A stretch of 30,311 bases of DNA from JBBQNJ01 sp038329845 (GCA_038329845.1 JBBQNJ010000064.1:1-30311); one strand, 5' to 3'. Shown: positions 15,702 through 24,320, numbered from the stretch's first letter. A program made the numbers and translations. Notes: generated from the letters alone by a model not told the origin.

Positions 15702-17135
15702 ATGGCCCGCATCAATACCAACGTCGGATCGATCATGGCCCAGCGTGGGCTTAACCGGTCCCAGAAGACTCTCGGCGACACGCTGCAACGGCTCAGCAGC
15801 GGATTGCGCATCAACCGCGGGGCGGACGATCCGGCCGGACTGATCGCCAGCGAAGGCCTGCGCAGCGAAATGGCCGGGATCAACCAGGCCATCGACAATT
15901 CCTCTCGCGCAAGCAACGTGATCTCCACCGCCGAAGGCGCGCTGTCGGAAGTCGCGTCGCTGCTGCTGAACGTGAAGGAACTCGTCGTCGAGGCCGCCAA
16001 CAGCGGCGCCTTGTCGCCCGATGAAATCCAGGCTAACCAGCTCCAGGTCGATTCGGCCGTCGAATCCATCACCCGCATCAGCAACACCACGACATTCGCC
16101 GGATTACACCTGCTTAACGGCAGTCTCGATTACGTGACCAGCGCTGTCGATTCCAACGTTGTCAAGGCCCTGCATATTTCGCAGGCCAATTTCGGAACTA
16201 ACCCGACGATCCCGGTGACAATGCAGGTGGTCGCCAGCGCCCAGCAGGCGGGGCTTGCGTTCCGAACCAGCGCCATCGGCAATTCGGTGACATTAGAGGT
16301 GACCGGCAACCAAGGCGTGGAGGTGTTGACGTTCACCTCCGGCGCCGCGGCCAGTTCCATCGCCTATGCTATCAACCGAATCAGCGATTCAACCGGCGTG
16401 AAGGCCGATCTGATCAACATCGCCAATGCCCAGTCGGGCATCACCTTCAAGAGCACCGACTTCGGATCCAAGGGGTTCGTCTCGGTCCGGGCCCAGTCGG
16501 GCGGATCGTTCTCCGTGGTGGATGCCGGCGGCGCCCAGCGCCAACGGGCCACCGGGCGCGATGCCGTCGCCACCGTCAACGGCGCGCTGACCGTAGGCGA
16601 CGGGCTGAACGTCAAGCTCAACACCACCGGCCTGGACATGGAGCTGACGCTCGATGAATCCTTCGGTGCCGGGACCACCAGCTTCGCCGTCACCGGCGGG
16701 GGGGCGCTGTTCCAGCTCGGCGCCAAGGTCACCTCCAATCAGCAGGTGAACGTCGGCATCCAGTCGGTCGCCGCCAGCAAGCTGGGCGACGACGACATCG
16801 GGTTCCTTAACGATATCGTCACCGGCGGGCGCAGCACGCTCGTGGGCGGGCATTCGGCCGATGCCAGCAGGATCATCGAGCGGGCGATCCGCCAGGTGGC
16901 GGTGCTGCGCGGTCGGCTGGGGGCGTTTGAGAAGAACACCCTGCAGACCAACATGAACAGCCTGAGCGTGACGTTGGAGAACGTGACCGCCAGCGAAAGC
17001 TCGATCCGCGACGCCGACTTCGCCCGCGAAACCAGCGAGTTGACCCGCGCCCAAATCCTCACCCAGGCCGGCACCAGCGTGCTGGCCACGGCCAACTCGA
17101 CTCCGCAGAGTGTCCTGTCGCTGCTGGGCCGATGA
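15702..17135 (+). CDS. fliC: Flagellin
   Basis: A 477-residue flagellin. N-terminal D0/D1: INTNVGSIMAQRGLNRSQ, then LQRLSSGLRINRGADDPAGLIASEGLRSEM; C-terminal D1/D0: LGAFEKNTLQTNMNSL, then SESSIRDADFARETSELTRAQIL and QAGTSVLATANSTPQSVLSLLGR. The centre (about 190-400) is a variable exposed region with strand repeats including a flagellin IN-like module (SGAAASSIAYAINRISDSTGVKADL). The ATG at 15702 follows GGAGG, which is inside a CsrA-type hairpin. The residue pattern of the D1 TLR5-binding area is not informative at this level. No sigma-28 promoter was recognised upstream; transcription may come from the fliW promoter. Confidence 0.97.
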   Translation: MARINTNVGSIMAQRGLNRSQKTLGDTLQRLSSGLRINRGADDPAGLIASEGLRSEMAGINQAIDNSSRASNVISTAEGALSEVASLLLNVKELVVEAANSGALSPDEIQANQLQVDSAVESITRISNTTTFAGLHLLNGSLDYVTSAVDSNVVKALHISQANFGTNPTIPVTMQVVASAQQAGLAFRTSAIGNSVTLEVTGNQGVEVLTFTSGAAASSIAYAINRISDSTGVKADLINIANAQSGITFKSTDFGSKGFVSVRAQSGGSFSVVDAGGAQRQRATGRDAVATVNGALTVGDGLNVKLNTTGLDMELTLDESFGAGTTSFAVTGGGALFQLGAKVTSNQQVNVGIQSVAASKLGDDDIGFLNDIVTGGRSTLVGGHSADASRIIERAIRQVAVLRGRLGAFEKNTLQTNMNSLSVTLENVTASESSIRDADFARETSELTRAQILTQAGTSVLATANSTPQSVLSLLGR

Positions 17136-17170
17136 CAAAAGAGGACGGAGTGACGTAACGTCATTTATGC

Positions 17171-17198
17171 AAGGCGCCTGAGTGGCTGCGTGCCTTTT
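17171..17198 (+). terminator. Possible terminator after flagellin
   Basis: AAGGC at 17171-17175 can pair with GCCTT at 17192-17196, with a partly paired GC-rich inside and TTTT at the end. It sits between two convergent genes. The stem is short, so confidence is low. Confidence 0.35.
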
Positions 17199-17203
17199 CG
17201 GAA

Positions 17204-18367
17204 TCATGCCCGCACGGCGCGGAACTGGTCGCGGTAGGAGCGGGGGGTCATTCCCGTGGCCTGCTTGAACACCACGGCCAGTCGCTGCGGGTTGAGGAAT
17301 CCGCAGCGACTGGCCACCACCGGCATCGACAGACTCGATCCGTCCAGCAGCGACTTGGCCCGATCGATTCGGATGCGACGGATCTCGTCGTGCGGCGAGC
17401 GCCCCAGCAACTGGCGGAAGCGCTTCTCCAGGGTCCGCCGGGCCATCGCCACCGCCCGGGCCACTTCACGGGTTCCAATCGGTTCGACGGCGTGTTCGCG
17501 GATGAAACGCAAGGCGTCGGCCACATCGGGGTCTTGGATCGCCAGGATGTTGGTCGATTGCCGCGTCACCGGTTGGTTGGGCGGGACCAGCACCGTGGAT
17601 CGCGGCAGCGCGCGACCGGCCATCAACCGATCGAGCAACTGGGCGGCATGGAACCCGATCTTGCGGGCCGGGACCGGAATGCTGGACAGGGGCGGGGAGG
17701 CCATTTCGCACAGCAGGTCGTCGTCGTCGGCGCCGATGATGGCGACCTGTTCGGGCACGGCCAGCCCCAGTTGCCGGCAGACGTCGGCGACGTTGGACGC
17801 CGAGGAGTCGTTGCAGGCGAACACGCCAACCGGCTTGGCCAGCGCTCCAAGCCAGCGGGCCAACGCCGCCTCCACCGCAGGCCAATCGTCGCTGGCCGAA
17901 TCGGTCGCCGTCACGCGGTAGAGATAGGAACTGGCGGACCGTCCCCGGGCCTCGACGGCTTGGCGGAAGCTGTCCTCCCGCACGATCGAGAAGCGGGCGT
18001 CCTTGAAACCGACGAACGCGAAACGCTCGAAGCCGCGCTCGAGCAGGTGTTCGGCGGCGATGATGCCGATGGCCCCGTCGTCCACCCCGGTCCACGGAAG
18101 CCTCGGATTCATCAAGACGTTGGAGGCGTTCACCGCGGGTTTGCCCAGCGCCATCACGGCGCGTTCCTGGAAGCGGTCGCCGGTGTGGGCGATGATCCCG
18201 TGCGGATTCCAGCGGGCGATGGCCCGGATGGCCGCCGGCGAGGGAGAGACAATGTGGAACAACCACGGAAGATTGGGGCGGGCGAAATCGCGCACGCCGC
18301 GCACCAGGGCCCGCGTGTAGGAGGAATCGGGTCGCAAAGCCATCACGATCCGTCGTTGGGGTTCCAT
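17204..18367 (-). CDS. XylR-like regulator: sugar-binding domain fused to AraC HTH
   Basis: A 387-residue transcription regulator. Residues 1-270 resemble the LacI-type periplasmic-binding fold without its DNA-binding head (RIVMALRPDSSYTRALVRGVRDFAR, then AAEHLLERGFERFAFVG and PEQVAIIGADDDDLLCEMASPPLSSI). Residues 285-387 are an AraC-type double helix-turn-helix (VARAVAMARRTLEKRFRQLLGRSP, then MPVVASRCGFLNPQRLAVVFKQ). This is the XylR arrangement, in which a sugar bound to the first part activates transcription. The ATG at 18367 is used because homology starts there; an upstream ATG at 18520 would run through the divergent promoter. It faces the pseudopilin, PEP-CTERM and glycosidase genes, which it may control. 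A pair of direct repeats lies 29 bases upstream of its start. Confidence 0.92.
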   Translation of the reverse strand: MEPQRRIVMALRPDSSYTRALVRGVRDFARPNLPWLFHIVSPSPAAIRAIARWNPHGIIAHTGDRFQERAVMALGKPAVNASNVLMNPRLPWTGVDDGAIGIIAAEHLLERGFERFAFVGFKDARFSIVREDSFRQAVEARGRSASSYLYRVTATDSASDDWPAVEAALARWLGALAKPVGVFACNDSSASNVADVCRQLGLAVPEQVAIIGADDDDLLCEMASPPLSSIPVPARKIGFHAAQLLDRLMAGRALPRSTVLVPPNQPVTRQSTNILAIQDPDVADALRFIREHAVEPIGTREVARAVAMARRTLEKRFRQLLGRSPHDEIRRIRIDRAKSLLDGSSLSMPVVASRCGFLNPQRLAVVFKQATGMTPRSYRDQFRAVRA

Positions 18368-18395
18368 TGTGGCCAACAGTATAGCGGCGCTGGCG

Positions 18396-18426
18396 GCGCA
18401 AAACGAAACATTTTTTGCGCAAATCG
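18396..18426. promoter_or_regulatory. Direct repeats 21 bp apart, likely AraC-type operator
   Basis: GCGCAAAACG (18396-18405) and GCGCAAATCG (18417-18426) match at 9 of 10 bases and are offset by 21 bp, two turns of the helix. This is the geometry of AraC-family half sites. The second copy also lies in the palindrome TTTGCGCAAA (18414-18423). The site is between the divergent regulator and pseudopilin genes, just upstream of the -35 box proposed below. Confidence 0.6.
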
Positions 18427-18429
18427 TGC

Positions 18430-18458
18430 TTGCACCTGACGCCGGGAGGTTACATAAT
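18430..18458 (+). promoter_or_regulatory. Sigma-70-like promoter for the pseudopilin gene
   Basis: TTGCAC at 18430-18435, 17 bases, and CATAAT at 18453-18458. The -10 box matches at five of six positions and the spacing is ideal; the -35 box is poor, which fits a promoter needing an activator. It begins four bases after the second half site of the proposed operator, an activating position for AraC-type proteins. Confidence 0.5.
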
Positions 18459-18510
18459 TCCTCGTAAGCCATTCCAGCCGTAGGGCCGGATGGGATTTGT
18501 GGAGGCAAGC

Positions 18511-19356
18511 GTGATCGCAACGAGGATGCCCAAAGCCGGTTCGGACCATGGGTTCACCTTGGTGGAGCTGCTGGTTGTGATCTCGATCATCGCGCTGCTG
18601 GTGGCGGTCCTGTTGCCGGCGCTGAGCAAGGCCCGCCAGGCGGCCAGCACCGTCCAATGCCTGTCCAACCTGCGCCAGATCGGCTATGGTGTACTGGGCT
18701 ACGCCAACAACCATCGCGGACAGCTTCCGCCGATCGACTCGCTCTCCTCGGCTTTCGGGGCCCCGCGGGAGAACTGGGGTGCGATCCTCATCCAGGAGGG
18801 CCTGCTGGCGGCGGCCAAACAGGCGGACGGGTCCTTCGGCAAAGGGTCGGTCTTCCAATGCCCCGACGGCATCGACCGGGTCAGCGCCGTCACCAGTTCC
18901 GACCCGGCGACCATGACCGACGGGCGCGGGGCCTCGTACAGCGCCTTGGTGGGATCCACGGCGCTGGGCAACGAAGTGCGCATCTGGTACGGGATCAACG
19001 GACGGCGCACCGACTTCCTGTCCGGTTCGCTCCAGTTCGAGAATAGCCCTTGGCCGTTCCGCCGAGTGCCGGCGGCGGGTGGGTCGGGGACCGATTACCA
19101 GACCAAGCGGATCACCCAGATAGTCAAGGGATACGAGACGGTGATGATTTTCGACGGGGTGGCGTTCCACGACCGCCAGCCGCAGCGTTTCAACGCCCGG
19201 CACAAGAACCAGACCGTCTGCAACATGGTTTTCTTCGACGCCCACGCCGAGTCGATCCCGATTTCGCAGTTGAAGAACCTGACCCAGGCCGGCATGGACG
19301 ACCCCAACGTCCTGGGCCAACAGTGTCCGTATCCGAAGTTCAGATTGGACCAGTGA
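18511..19356 (+). CDS. Prepilin-type pseudopilin (planctomycete H-X9-DG-like)
   Basis: A 281-residue protein with a type IV prepilin leader: a short polar N-terminus, then GFTLVELLVVIS and a long hydrophobic helix (IIALLVAVLLPAL). The peptidase would cut after the Gly. The region after the helix (KARQAASTVQCLSNLRQIG) and the C-terminal NMVFFDAHAESIPI resemble the DUF1559-like proteins abundant in planctomycetes, whose role is unknown but is tied to type II secretion or pilus-like systems. The GTG at 18511 is chosen because GGAGG lies six bases ahead; ATG 18490 has no such site, ATG 18526 is also possible. The gene follows the AraC-type operator and leads the PEP-CTERM and glycosidase genes. 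Confidence 0.88.
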   Translation: MIATRMPKAGSDHGFTLVELLVVISIIALLVAVLLPALSKARQAASTVQCLSNLRQIGYGVLGYANNHRGQLPPIDSLSSAFGAPRENWGAILIQEGLLAAAKQADGSFGKGSVFQCPDGIDRVSAVTSSDPATMTDGRGASYSALVGSTALGNEVRIWYGINGRRTDFLSGSLQFENSPWPFRRVPAAGGSGTDYQTKRITQIVKGYETVMIFDGVAFHDRQPQRFNARHKNQTVCNMVFFDAHAESIPISQLKNLTQAGMDDPNVLGQQCPYPKFRLDQ

Positions 19357-19407
19357 TCGCCAACGACGCGAGCGTCGGGCGAAGACATTTCACGTAAGGA
19401 GAGGAAC

Positions 19408-20292
19408 ATGAGGCAAGCAATCCAGACGGCGACGTTTTCGGTGTTGGCAGCGTCTTTGACCATGATGGCCGGCCAAGGCGCCTTGGGCGCGTTCGTCACC
19501 ACCGGGGTGTATGACGAGCAGACGGTGCAAACCAACGCCGTTGATGCCGTGGCAAGCCCGGCGACCGGATCGGCGGCGCGGGTCATTGAAAGCGGGACCG
19601 AATACACGCAGTTCAAGACCGATGTGGCCACTGCCTGGGCGAACAATAAGGGCGGTGTGGTGGGATTTGACAGCTTCACTCCCACGGATTCGTTGGGTAC
19701 CGGGGGAAGCATCGCGGCCAATTATGGAACTGGTGCCACGAAAACGCTCAACATCAGCACCAACAGCACCTCCGGCTTGAGCCTGATCACGAACCTGACC
19801 AATCGACTGCCGATCTCGGCCAAGGGTGAATCCGGGCGGACATCCACCCAGCAGGGGGGCACCAATGGCACGGCCTTGACGATGAATTCGCTGACCGGTT
19901 TCAGCGGCACGGCGACGGTGGAGTTCATCATGGGCGGCATCACCAACGGCGCCGCCAACGAGGTGGTCGGGACGTTCGGGGTGACGGTGCTTTCGCGGAC
20001 CTCGCGCGACTTGGGCACCGTGACGGGCGTGGCCACGTTCAGCGACAGCTCGACGGCGACGGCGACCTATGCCATCGGCGCCTCGGCCGCCGGGGCCAAG
20101 GACGTGTTCTACGGCTTCGTCGCCCCCGCCGGATTGAGTATCAGCAAGGTCTCCATCAGCTATCCGATAACCGGGGAGAACTCCACGAGCTTCGACGACG
20201 TGGCGTTCATCACGGTTCCCGAGCCGGCGTCGATGGGGGCCTTGGGCATTGGGGCGATGGGATTGCTGGCGGGGCGTCGGCGGGTGCGGTGA
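19408..20292 (+). CDS. PEP-CTERM exported protein
   Basis: A 294-residue secreted protein. A signal peptide (QTATFSVLAASLTMMAGQ, cut near ALGA) starts the chain. The C-terminus has the full PEP-CTERM signal: VPEPAS, a hydrophobic stretch (GALGIGAMGLLAG) and a basic end RRRVR. Such signals are cut by an exosortase, none of which is in the window. The body (about 30-260) is Thr/Ser/Gly-rich beta sequence with no catalytic motif recognised (for example STATATYAIGASAAGAKD then VFYGF). It is probably a surface or matrix protein. A strong ribosome site AGGAGAGGA precedes the ATG. Confidence 0.9.
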   Translation: MRQAIQTATFSVLAASLTMMAGQGALGAFVTTGVYDEQTVQTNAVDAVASPATGSAARVIESGTEYTQFKTDVATAWANNKGGVVGFDSFTPTDSLGTGGSIAANYGTGATKTLNISTNSTSGLSLITNLTNRLPISAKGESGRTSTQQGGTNGTALTMNSLTGFSGTATVEFIMGGITNGAANEVVGTFGVTVLSRTSRDLGTVTGVATFSDSSTATATYAIGASAAGAKDVFYGFVAPAGLSISKVSISYPITGENSTSFDDVAFITVPEPASMGALGIGAMGLLAGRRRVR

Positions 20293-20334
20293 ACGAGCGG
20301 GGTGCCCCCCGCGCATTTTTGGACTCGATCTGGA

Positions 20335-22893
20335 ATGACACACCCAATCAGCACACCGTGTTTGATCGCCGGTCTCCTCTGCGCGATCGGGGGGATGGTC
20401 CGCGCCGCCGACTCACCGGTGATGGAACTTCCGCCCGGCGCGCCGGGTCGCATCGAGGCGCTCAATCCCGGCATTTATCGCGTGGGCAGTTACGGGCCGC
20501 TGACGGACATTCCCAAGGCGTTGCTGGGGTTGCCATGCGTCATCATGCCGCGGGGCAACGGGGCGGCGCCGGGGGCGGGGTATGACATCATCCTCAACCG
20601 ACCGTCGGCGGTGTATCTGGCCGTGCATCGGCGCGGGCAGGCGCGGCTGGGGAGCGAGTGGTTGCCGACGGGCTTGGAACTGCGTTGGGGGCAGGCCGAC
20701 GACATTTACGTGAGGATCGTCGAGCCGGGGAGGCTGTCGATACCGCCGCATCCGGGACAAGGCGGGGGGCTGTTCGCCATTCCGTCGGTGGCGATCGTGT
20801 CCGAGGATCTTCCCGCAGCCCGCAAGATCGTCGCCGAGGCCACCGAGACCATGAATCGCCGCGCCGCGGAAGTCGCCCACCAGCGCCGATTGACGGCCGA
20901 GCGACTGGTCATCATCCCCCCGAAAGATATCCCCGGGCTGGTCTATCTCGAAGGCGAACCCGTGGCGTTTTTGATCGCCGCCGCCGCCGATGAAGGCAAA
21001 GCCGTGGTGAAGTGGAGTGTCAAGGAGCGGGACGGTCCCTGGGGCGCATCCGGAGAGGTCAACATCGCGGCGACGACCCCCGTCGCGGTGGCGCTCGATC
21101 CGCCGCATCGTGGGCTGTTCGACATCCACGTCGAGTCGATCCTCGGCGGCGATCCCACCCGTCTGGATCGCTGCCTGGCCATCCTCATGCCGCCGGACCC
21201 GCCTTCGGGGAATTCCCCGTGGGGGGTGATGCGTGTGAGCGGCGCGGCGTCGCCGGAGATGGAGGCCGCCAATGCCCGTCGCCTGGGCGTCTCGTGGCTT
21301 CGGTATTCGATCTGGGATTGGGGGAAGGTGGCGGCCGAGGCGCAACCCTCTACGGCGATAAAGCTGGACGCTTCCAGTCATCTGCCGGTGCTGGGCGCAT
21401 TCCGCAAGCAGCGGATCGGCATCATGGGCACGATCCAGATGATTCCGCGCGAGGTGTCGTCGCGTCCGGACGATGAACGTCGCCTGGGCGATGCCGGTTC
21501 GATGTACGTGCGGGTCAAGCCGCGCGATTGGGACGAATGGGAGGCGTTGGTCGAGCAAATGGCCGTCCAGACGCGCCCCTTCATCGGCCATTGGGAGATC
21601 GGTAACGAGCCGAACACCGCTGGTCGCTATTGGGCCGGCACGCTCGAGGAGTTCGCAGAGTTCTTCCGCCACACCGCCATTGGGTTGCGGCGGGGCAATC
21701 CCCAGTGTGTCATCCTCGGCAGCGGCTTCACGCTCGAACGCGACGCCTTGCCGTTCCTCGACGGGATGCTCGAGCGCGGGGCGGGGCAGTGGCTGCAAAT
21801 CTGCACCGTCCACAGCCTGTACGGCAAGCCGGCGACGGTCGCCGAGGTGCGGGCGATCCTCGAGAAGCATCGCCTGGGGAGCTTGCCGTTGTGGTCCACC
21901 GAGCCCAAGCATGTGATCCCGTTGCGCAACTTCGCCCAGGGGATCGCCGTCAACACGCATTTTTACCACGTCGTCGCCCGCGCCCAGGCGGGGTTCCAAT
22001 CGTTGGCCCAGCACGATCTGTCGCCGACGCCGCACGGGGTGTTGTATGCCGTCGGCGCCAAGCTGATCGGGGATGCCCGTTACGCCGGCCGGTTGTTGGC
22101 CGATGTGCCGGACATCGAGGCGGGGTTGTTCCAACGCGGCGGTGAGGCGATCGGCGTCTTCCTGGCCGACGAGGCGGTCCCGGGGATCAAGTTGACCCTT
22201 CGGGCAACGCCGTTGGATGCGACATCACCCGTGGCCGTGACGGACGGGCAGGGCCGAAGCCGTCGCTTGGACTTGGTGGATTCCCTGGCCACGATTCCCT
22301 TGACGGGGACGTTTTTCGTGCATAAGGCGGCGTCGATCGCCGTCGAGCGGGTGGATTTGCCCCCGACGACGCCGCGCGACGCCGGGTTGTGGTTCGAGGC
22401 CGAATCCGGGGGCATGACCGGGGCCTTTTTTAAGCGCCAGCGCGAGGGCGTCTCGGGCGGGGCGGTGGCGGTGCTGTATGGCGAACCGGAAAACCCGTCG
22501 GTGAACCGGCTCGATGTCCCCTTGAGGATCGATCAGGAGGGGATTTACAAGGTGTATCTCAAGACGACCTGGGACTTGCCGGAGCATCTGGGCACGCTGG
22601 TCTCGCCGTTCGTGTGGTCGATCGACGGCAAGGAATCGCGCCCGTCGGTGAAGGATACGCCCTTGGTCTGGGCCAAGAGCAACCCCCGCCACCTGATGTT
22701 CGGCGCTGTCACCGCTGAAGGCGTTGATGGTGAACTGCGCGGACCGATGTTGCATCACCTGGGCGACGTCCGCCTTTCCAAGGGCGAGCATCACTTCATT
22801 CTCGCGCCGACGGGACCGCGCACGCATGACAACAAACTCAGCATCGAGATCGACGCGATCGTGCTTCGCCCGGTCGCCGACGTGCGGGAATAA
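20335..22893 (+). CDS. Secreted glycoside hydrolase-like protein (clan A type)
   Basis: An 852-residue exported protein. The start at ATG 20335 gives a signal peptide (CLIAGLLCAIGGMVRA, cut near RAA). Residues 300-600 look like a TIM-barrel glycosidase of clan A: RLGVSWLRYSIWDWG early in the barrel, WEIGNEPNTAGRYW with a candidate acid/base Glu 425 in the NEP motif, and LPLWSTEPKH with a candidate nucleophile Glu 523. Similar layouts occur in families such as GH39 and GH5, but no single family is certain. Residues 25-270 are a beta-rich N-terminal part and residues about 690-852 a beta-sandwich-like C-terminal part beginning LWFEAESGG, possibly carbohydrate-binding. The substrate is unknown. 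The regulator at 17204 and the PEP-CTERM and pseudopilin genes give a carbohydrate or surface context. A 42-base gap after the PEP-CTERM gene suggests one transcript. Confidence 0.8.
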   Translation: MTHPISTPCLIAGLLCAIGGMVRAADSPVMELPPGAPGRIEALNPGIYRVGSYGPLTDIPKALLGLPCVIMPRGNGAAPGAGYDIILNRPSAVYLAVHRRGQARLGSEWLPTGLELRWGQADDIYVRIVEPGRLSIPPHPGQGGGLFAIPSVAIVSEDLPAARKIVAEATETMNRRAAEVAHQRRLTAERLVIIPPKDIPGLVYLEGEPVAFLIAAAADEGKAVVKWSVKERDGPWGASGEVNIAATTPVAVALDPPHRGLFDIHVESILGGDPTRLDRCLAILMPPDPPSGNSPWGVMRVSGAASPEMEAANARRLGVSWLRYSIWDWGKVAAEAQPSTAIKLDASSHLPVLGAFRKQRIGIMGTIQMIPREVSSRPDDERRLGDAGSMYVRVKPRDWDEWEALVEQMAVQTRPFIGHWEIGNEPNTAGRYWAGTLEEFAEFFRHTAIGLRRGNPQCVILGSGFTLERDALPFLDGMLERGAGQWLQICTVHSLYGKPATVAEVRAILEKHRLGSLPLWSTEPKHVIPLRNFAQGIAVNTHFYHVVARAQAGFQSLAQHDLSPTPHGVLYAVGAKLIGDARYAGRLLADVPDIEAGLFQRGGEAIGVFLADEAVPGIKLTLRATPLDATSPVAVTDGQGRSRRLDLVDSLATIPLTGTFFVHKAASIAVERVDLPPTTPRDAGLWFEAESGGMTGAFFKRQREGVSGGAVAVLYGEPENPSVNRLDVPLRIDQEGIYKVYLKTTWDLPEHLGTLVSPFVWSIDGKESRPSVKDTPLVWAKSNPRHLMFGAVTAEGVDGELRGPMLHHLGDVRLSKGEHHFILAPTGPRTHDNKLSIEIDAIVLRPVADVRE

Positions 22894-22977
22894 CGCGGTT
22901 CGGACCTCGCCAACGGTCCCGCTTCATTTTCCAGCCGGTCGGGGATATCCTGCGGAGCCTGAACTGAAAGGCCCGCA

Positions 22978-23595
22978 ATGATACGAATCTTGATGGCGCT
23001 GGCGATGCTGGCGGCAATGGGCGGATGCGATGACAATCGTCCGGCCACTACCGATCAGTCCACACCGAAGGCGGCGGCGCGGTCGCTGCTGCATGCGCTG
23101 GATCAGCGCGACGCGGCGGCGCTGGATCGGTTGTATATCGCTCAAACCCCCGATCAACAACGGTTCGTCAAGGCGATGGGCACTCTGCTGGCCTCGACCA
23201 AGGCGCTGTACGATGCCGGCGCCGCTCGCTATGGCAGCCAGGATGCCAAGCAACTGCTCGGCAGTGCCGGCCCCGGCGCGGATATGTCCCGGCAATTCAC
23301 CCAGGCCCAGGAGGTCGTCGAAGGCGACGCCGCGACGTTGACCAGCGACAGCGGCGAGCAGCTCAAACTCAAGAAAGTCGGCGAGCAATGGCGGATCATC
23401 CCGGGCAATTTCGGGTCCGATGCCGCTAAGATGGATTTGGCGCATTCGGCGATCTACCTCGAGACGGTGGCGGCTCAATTGAGCAAGATCGCCGGCGAAG
23501 TCTCGGCGGGAAAATTGTCGGAAGTGGATGATGCCCGGGCGCGGATCGCCGCCGAGGCCCTTCCCGCCGCCGAACGGGCGGCTTTGCCCGGTTGA
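22978..23595 (+). CDS. Exported lipoprotein, paralogue 1
   Basis: A 205-residue putative lipoprotein. The leader MIRILMALAMLAAMGGC has a lipobox (MGGC) at Cys17. The mature part has a helix with PKAAARSLLHALDQRDAAAL, a strand-rich middle (VVEGDAATLTSDSGEQLKLKK, then EQWRIIP) and a helical end (SKIAGEVSAGKLSEVDDARAR). The order of parts, spacing and several residues match the next gene, so the two are tandem paralogues. No enzyme motif is seen; the small beta-rich middle with a flanking helix resembles DUF4878-type solute or lipoprotein folds, but this is not certain. AAAGG precedes the ATG. Confidence 0.75.
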   Translation: MIRILMALAMLAAMGGCDDNRPATTDQSTPKAAARSLLHALDQRDAAALDRLYIAQTPDQQRFVKAMGTLLASTKALYDAGAARYGSQDAKQLLGSAGPGADMSRQFTQAQEVVEGDAATLTSDSGEQLKLKKVGEQWRIIPGNFGSDAAKMDLAHSAIYLETVAAQLSKIAGEVSAGKLSEVDDARARIAAEALPAAERAALPG

Positions 23596-23604
23596 GGACT
23601 CTCC

Positions 23605-24258
23605 ATGCGATGCGGATTTGCTGCCTTCGTCACGGCGGTGGGGATGTGGACGGCGGTCGCTCTCGCGGCGGCACCGGACCTGAATTCGCCTCGAGCCTGC
23701 CTCGAATCGCTCTACGCGGCGGTGAAGGCCCAGGACGCCGGGGCGATGACCGCGTGTATGGTCGTTTCCGAGCCGCGCCGCGCGATGATGAACGCGATCG
23801 TGGAGCTCATTTTGTCGGGCCGACATCTGACCGAGGCCGCCCGCGAGCGATTCGCGGCCGCGGGTGAATCCCTTGGCCGCGACATGCTGACGCCCAGGGA
23901 CTCCAAAGAGATTGACCGCGCGGAGGTGAAAATCGACGGCGACGGTGCGACGCTGACTCTTCCGGAAGAGTCTCGCCCGCTCGAGTTTCGCCGCGGCGAC
24001 GACGGCAAATGGCGGCTGTGGCTGGGGGATTATTTCGTGCCGTCCGGCTCAATCGCGGCTCCGGATCAAATCACGGCGCAAACTTCGTTGCTTTCGGAGT
24101 TTGCCAAGACTATGCGCGACGCGGCGGACGAGATTCGCACCGGCAAATACGACTCTGCCGAAGACGCTCGGACGGCGATCGAAGGTCGGTTTCACGAGGT
24201 GATGATCCGCGCTTTAAGGACTCATCCGCCGGCCTCCCGTCCCGCCACCCGGCCCTGA
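23605..24258 (+). CDS. Exported protein, paralogue 2
   Basis: A 217-residue exported protein that starts ten bases after the previous gene, with GAGG upstream. A signal peptide (MRCGFAAFVTAVGM, cut near ALAA) has no lipobox at the right place, so unlike its neighbour it may be soluble in the periplasm. The mature part follows the neighbour closely: RACLESLYAAVKAQDAGAM, then VKIDGDGATLTLPEESRPL, KWRLW and TMRDAADEIRTGKYDSAEDAR. The paired genes look like a tandem duplication that has diverged. The C-terminus THPPASRPATRP is Pro-rich. Function unknown. Confidence 0.75.
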   Translation: MRCGFAAFVTAVGMWTAVALAAAPDLNSPRACLESLYAAVKAQDAGAMTACMVVSEPRRAMMNAIVELILSGRHLTEAARERFAAAGESLGRDMLTPRDSKEIDRAEVKIDGDGATLTLPEESRPLEFRRGDDGKWRLWLGDYFVPSGSIAAPDQITAQTSLLSEFAKTMRDAADEIRTGKYDSAEDARTAIEGRFHEVMIRALRTHPPASRPATRP

Positions 24259-24286
24259 TCAACACCCCGTCGCGGCACGCCATTTG

Positions 24287-24307
24287 TTGGAGTTATCGCA
24301 ACTCTAA
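24287..24307 (+). promoter_or_regulatory. Hairpin ahead of the CsbD-like gene
   Basis: TTGGAGTT (24287-24294) pairs with AACTCTAA (24300-24307), one wobble pair, around a five-base loop. No T-run follows. It is 13 bases before the ATG at 24321 and could affect translation or be the tail of the upstream transcript. Confidence 0.35.
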
Positions 24308-24320
24308 CCGGAGATTCGAT

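Noticed and set aside
17390..18439. A 349-residue plus-strand frame opposite the XylR-like regulator
   Set aside because: The minus strand encodes clear LacI-fold and AraC motifs; the plus frame has none.
20413..22134. A 573-residue minus-strand frame opposite the glycosidase gene
   Set aside because: Composition is that of an antisense shadow, and the plus strand has a signal peptide and catalytic motifs.
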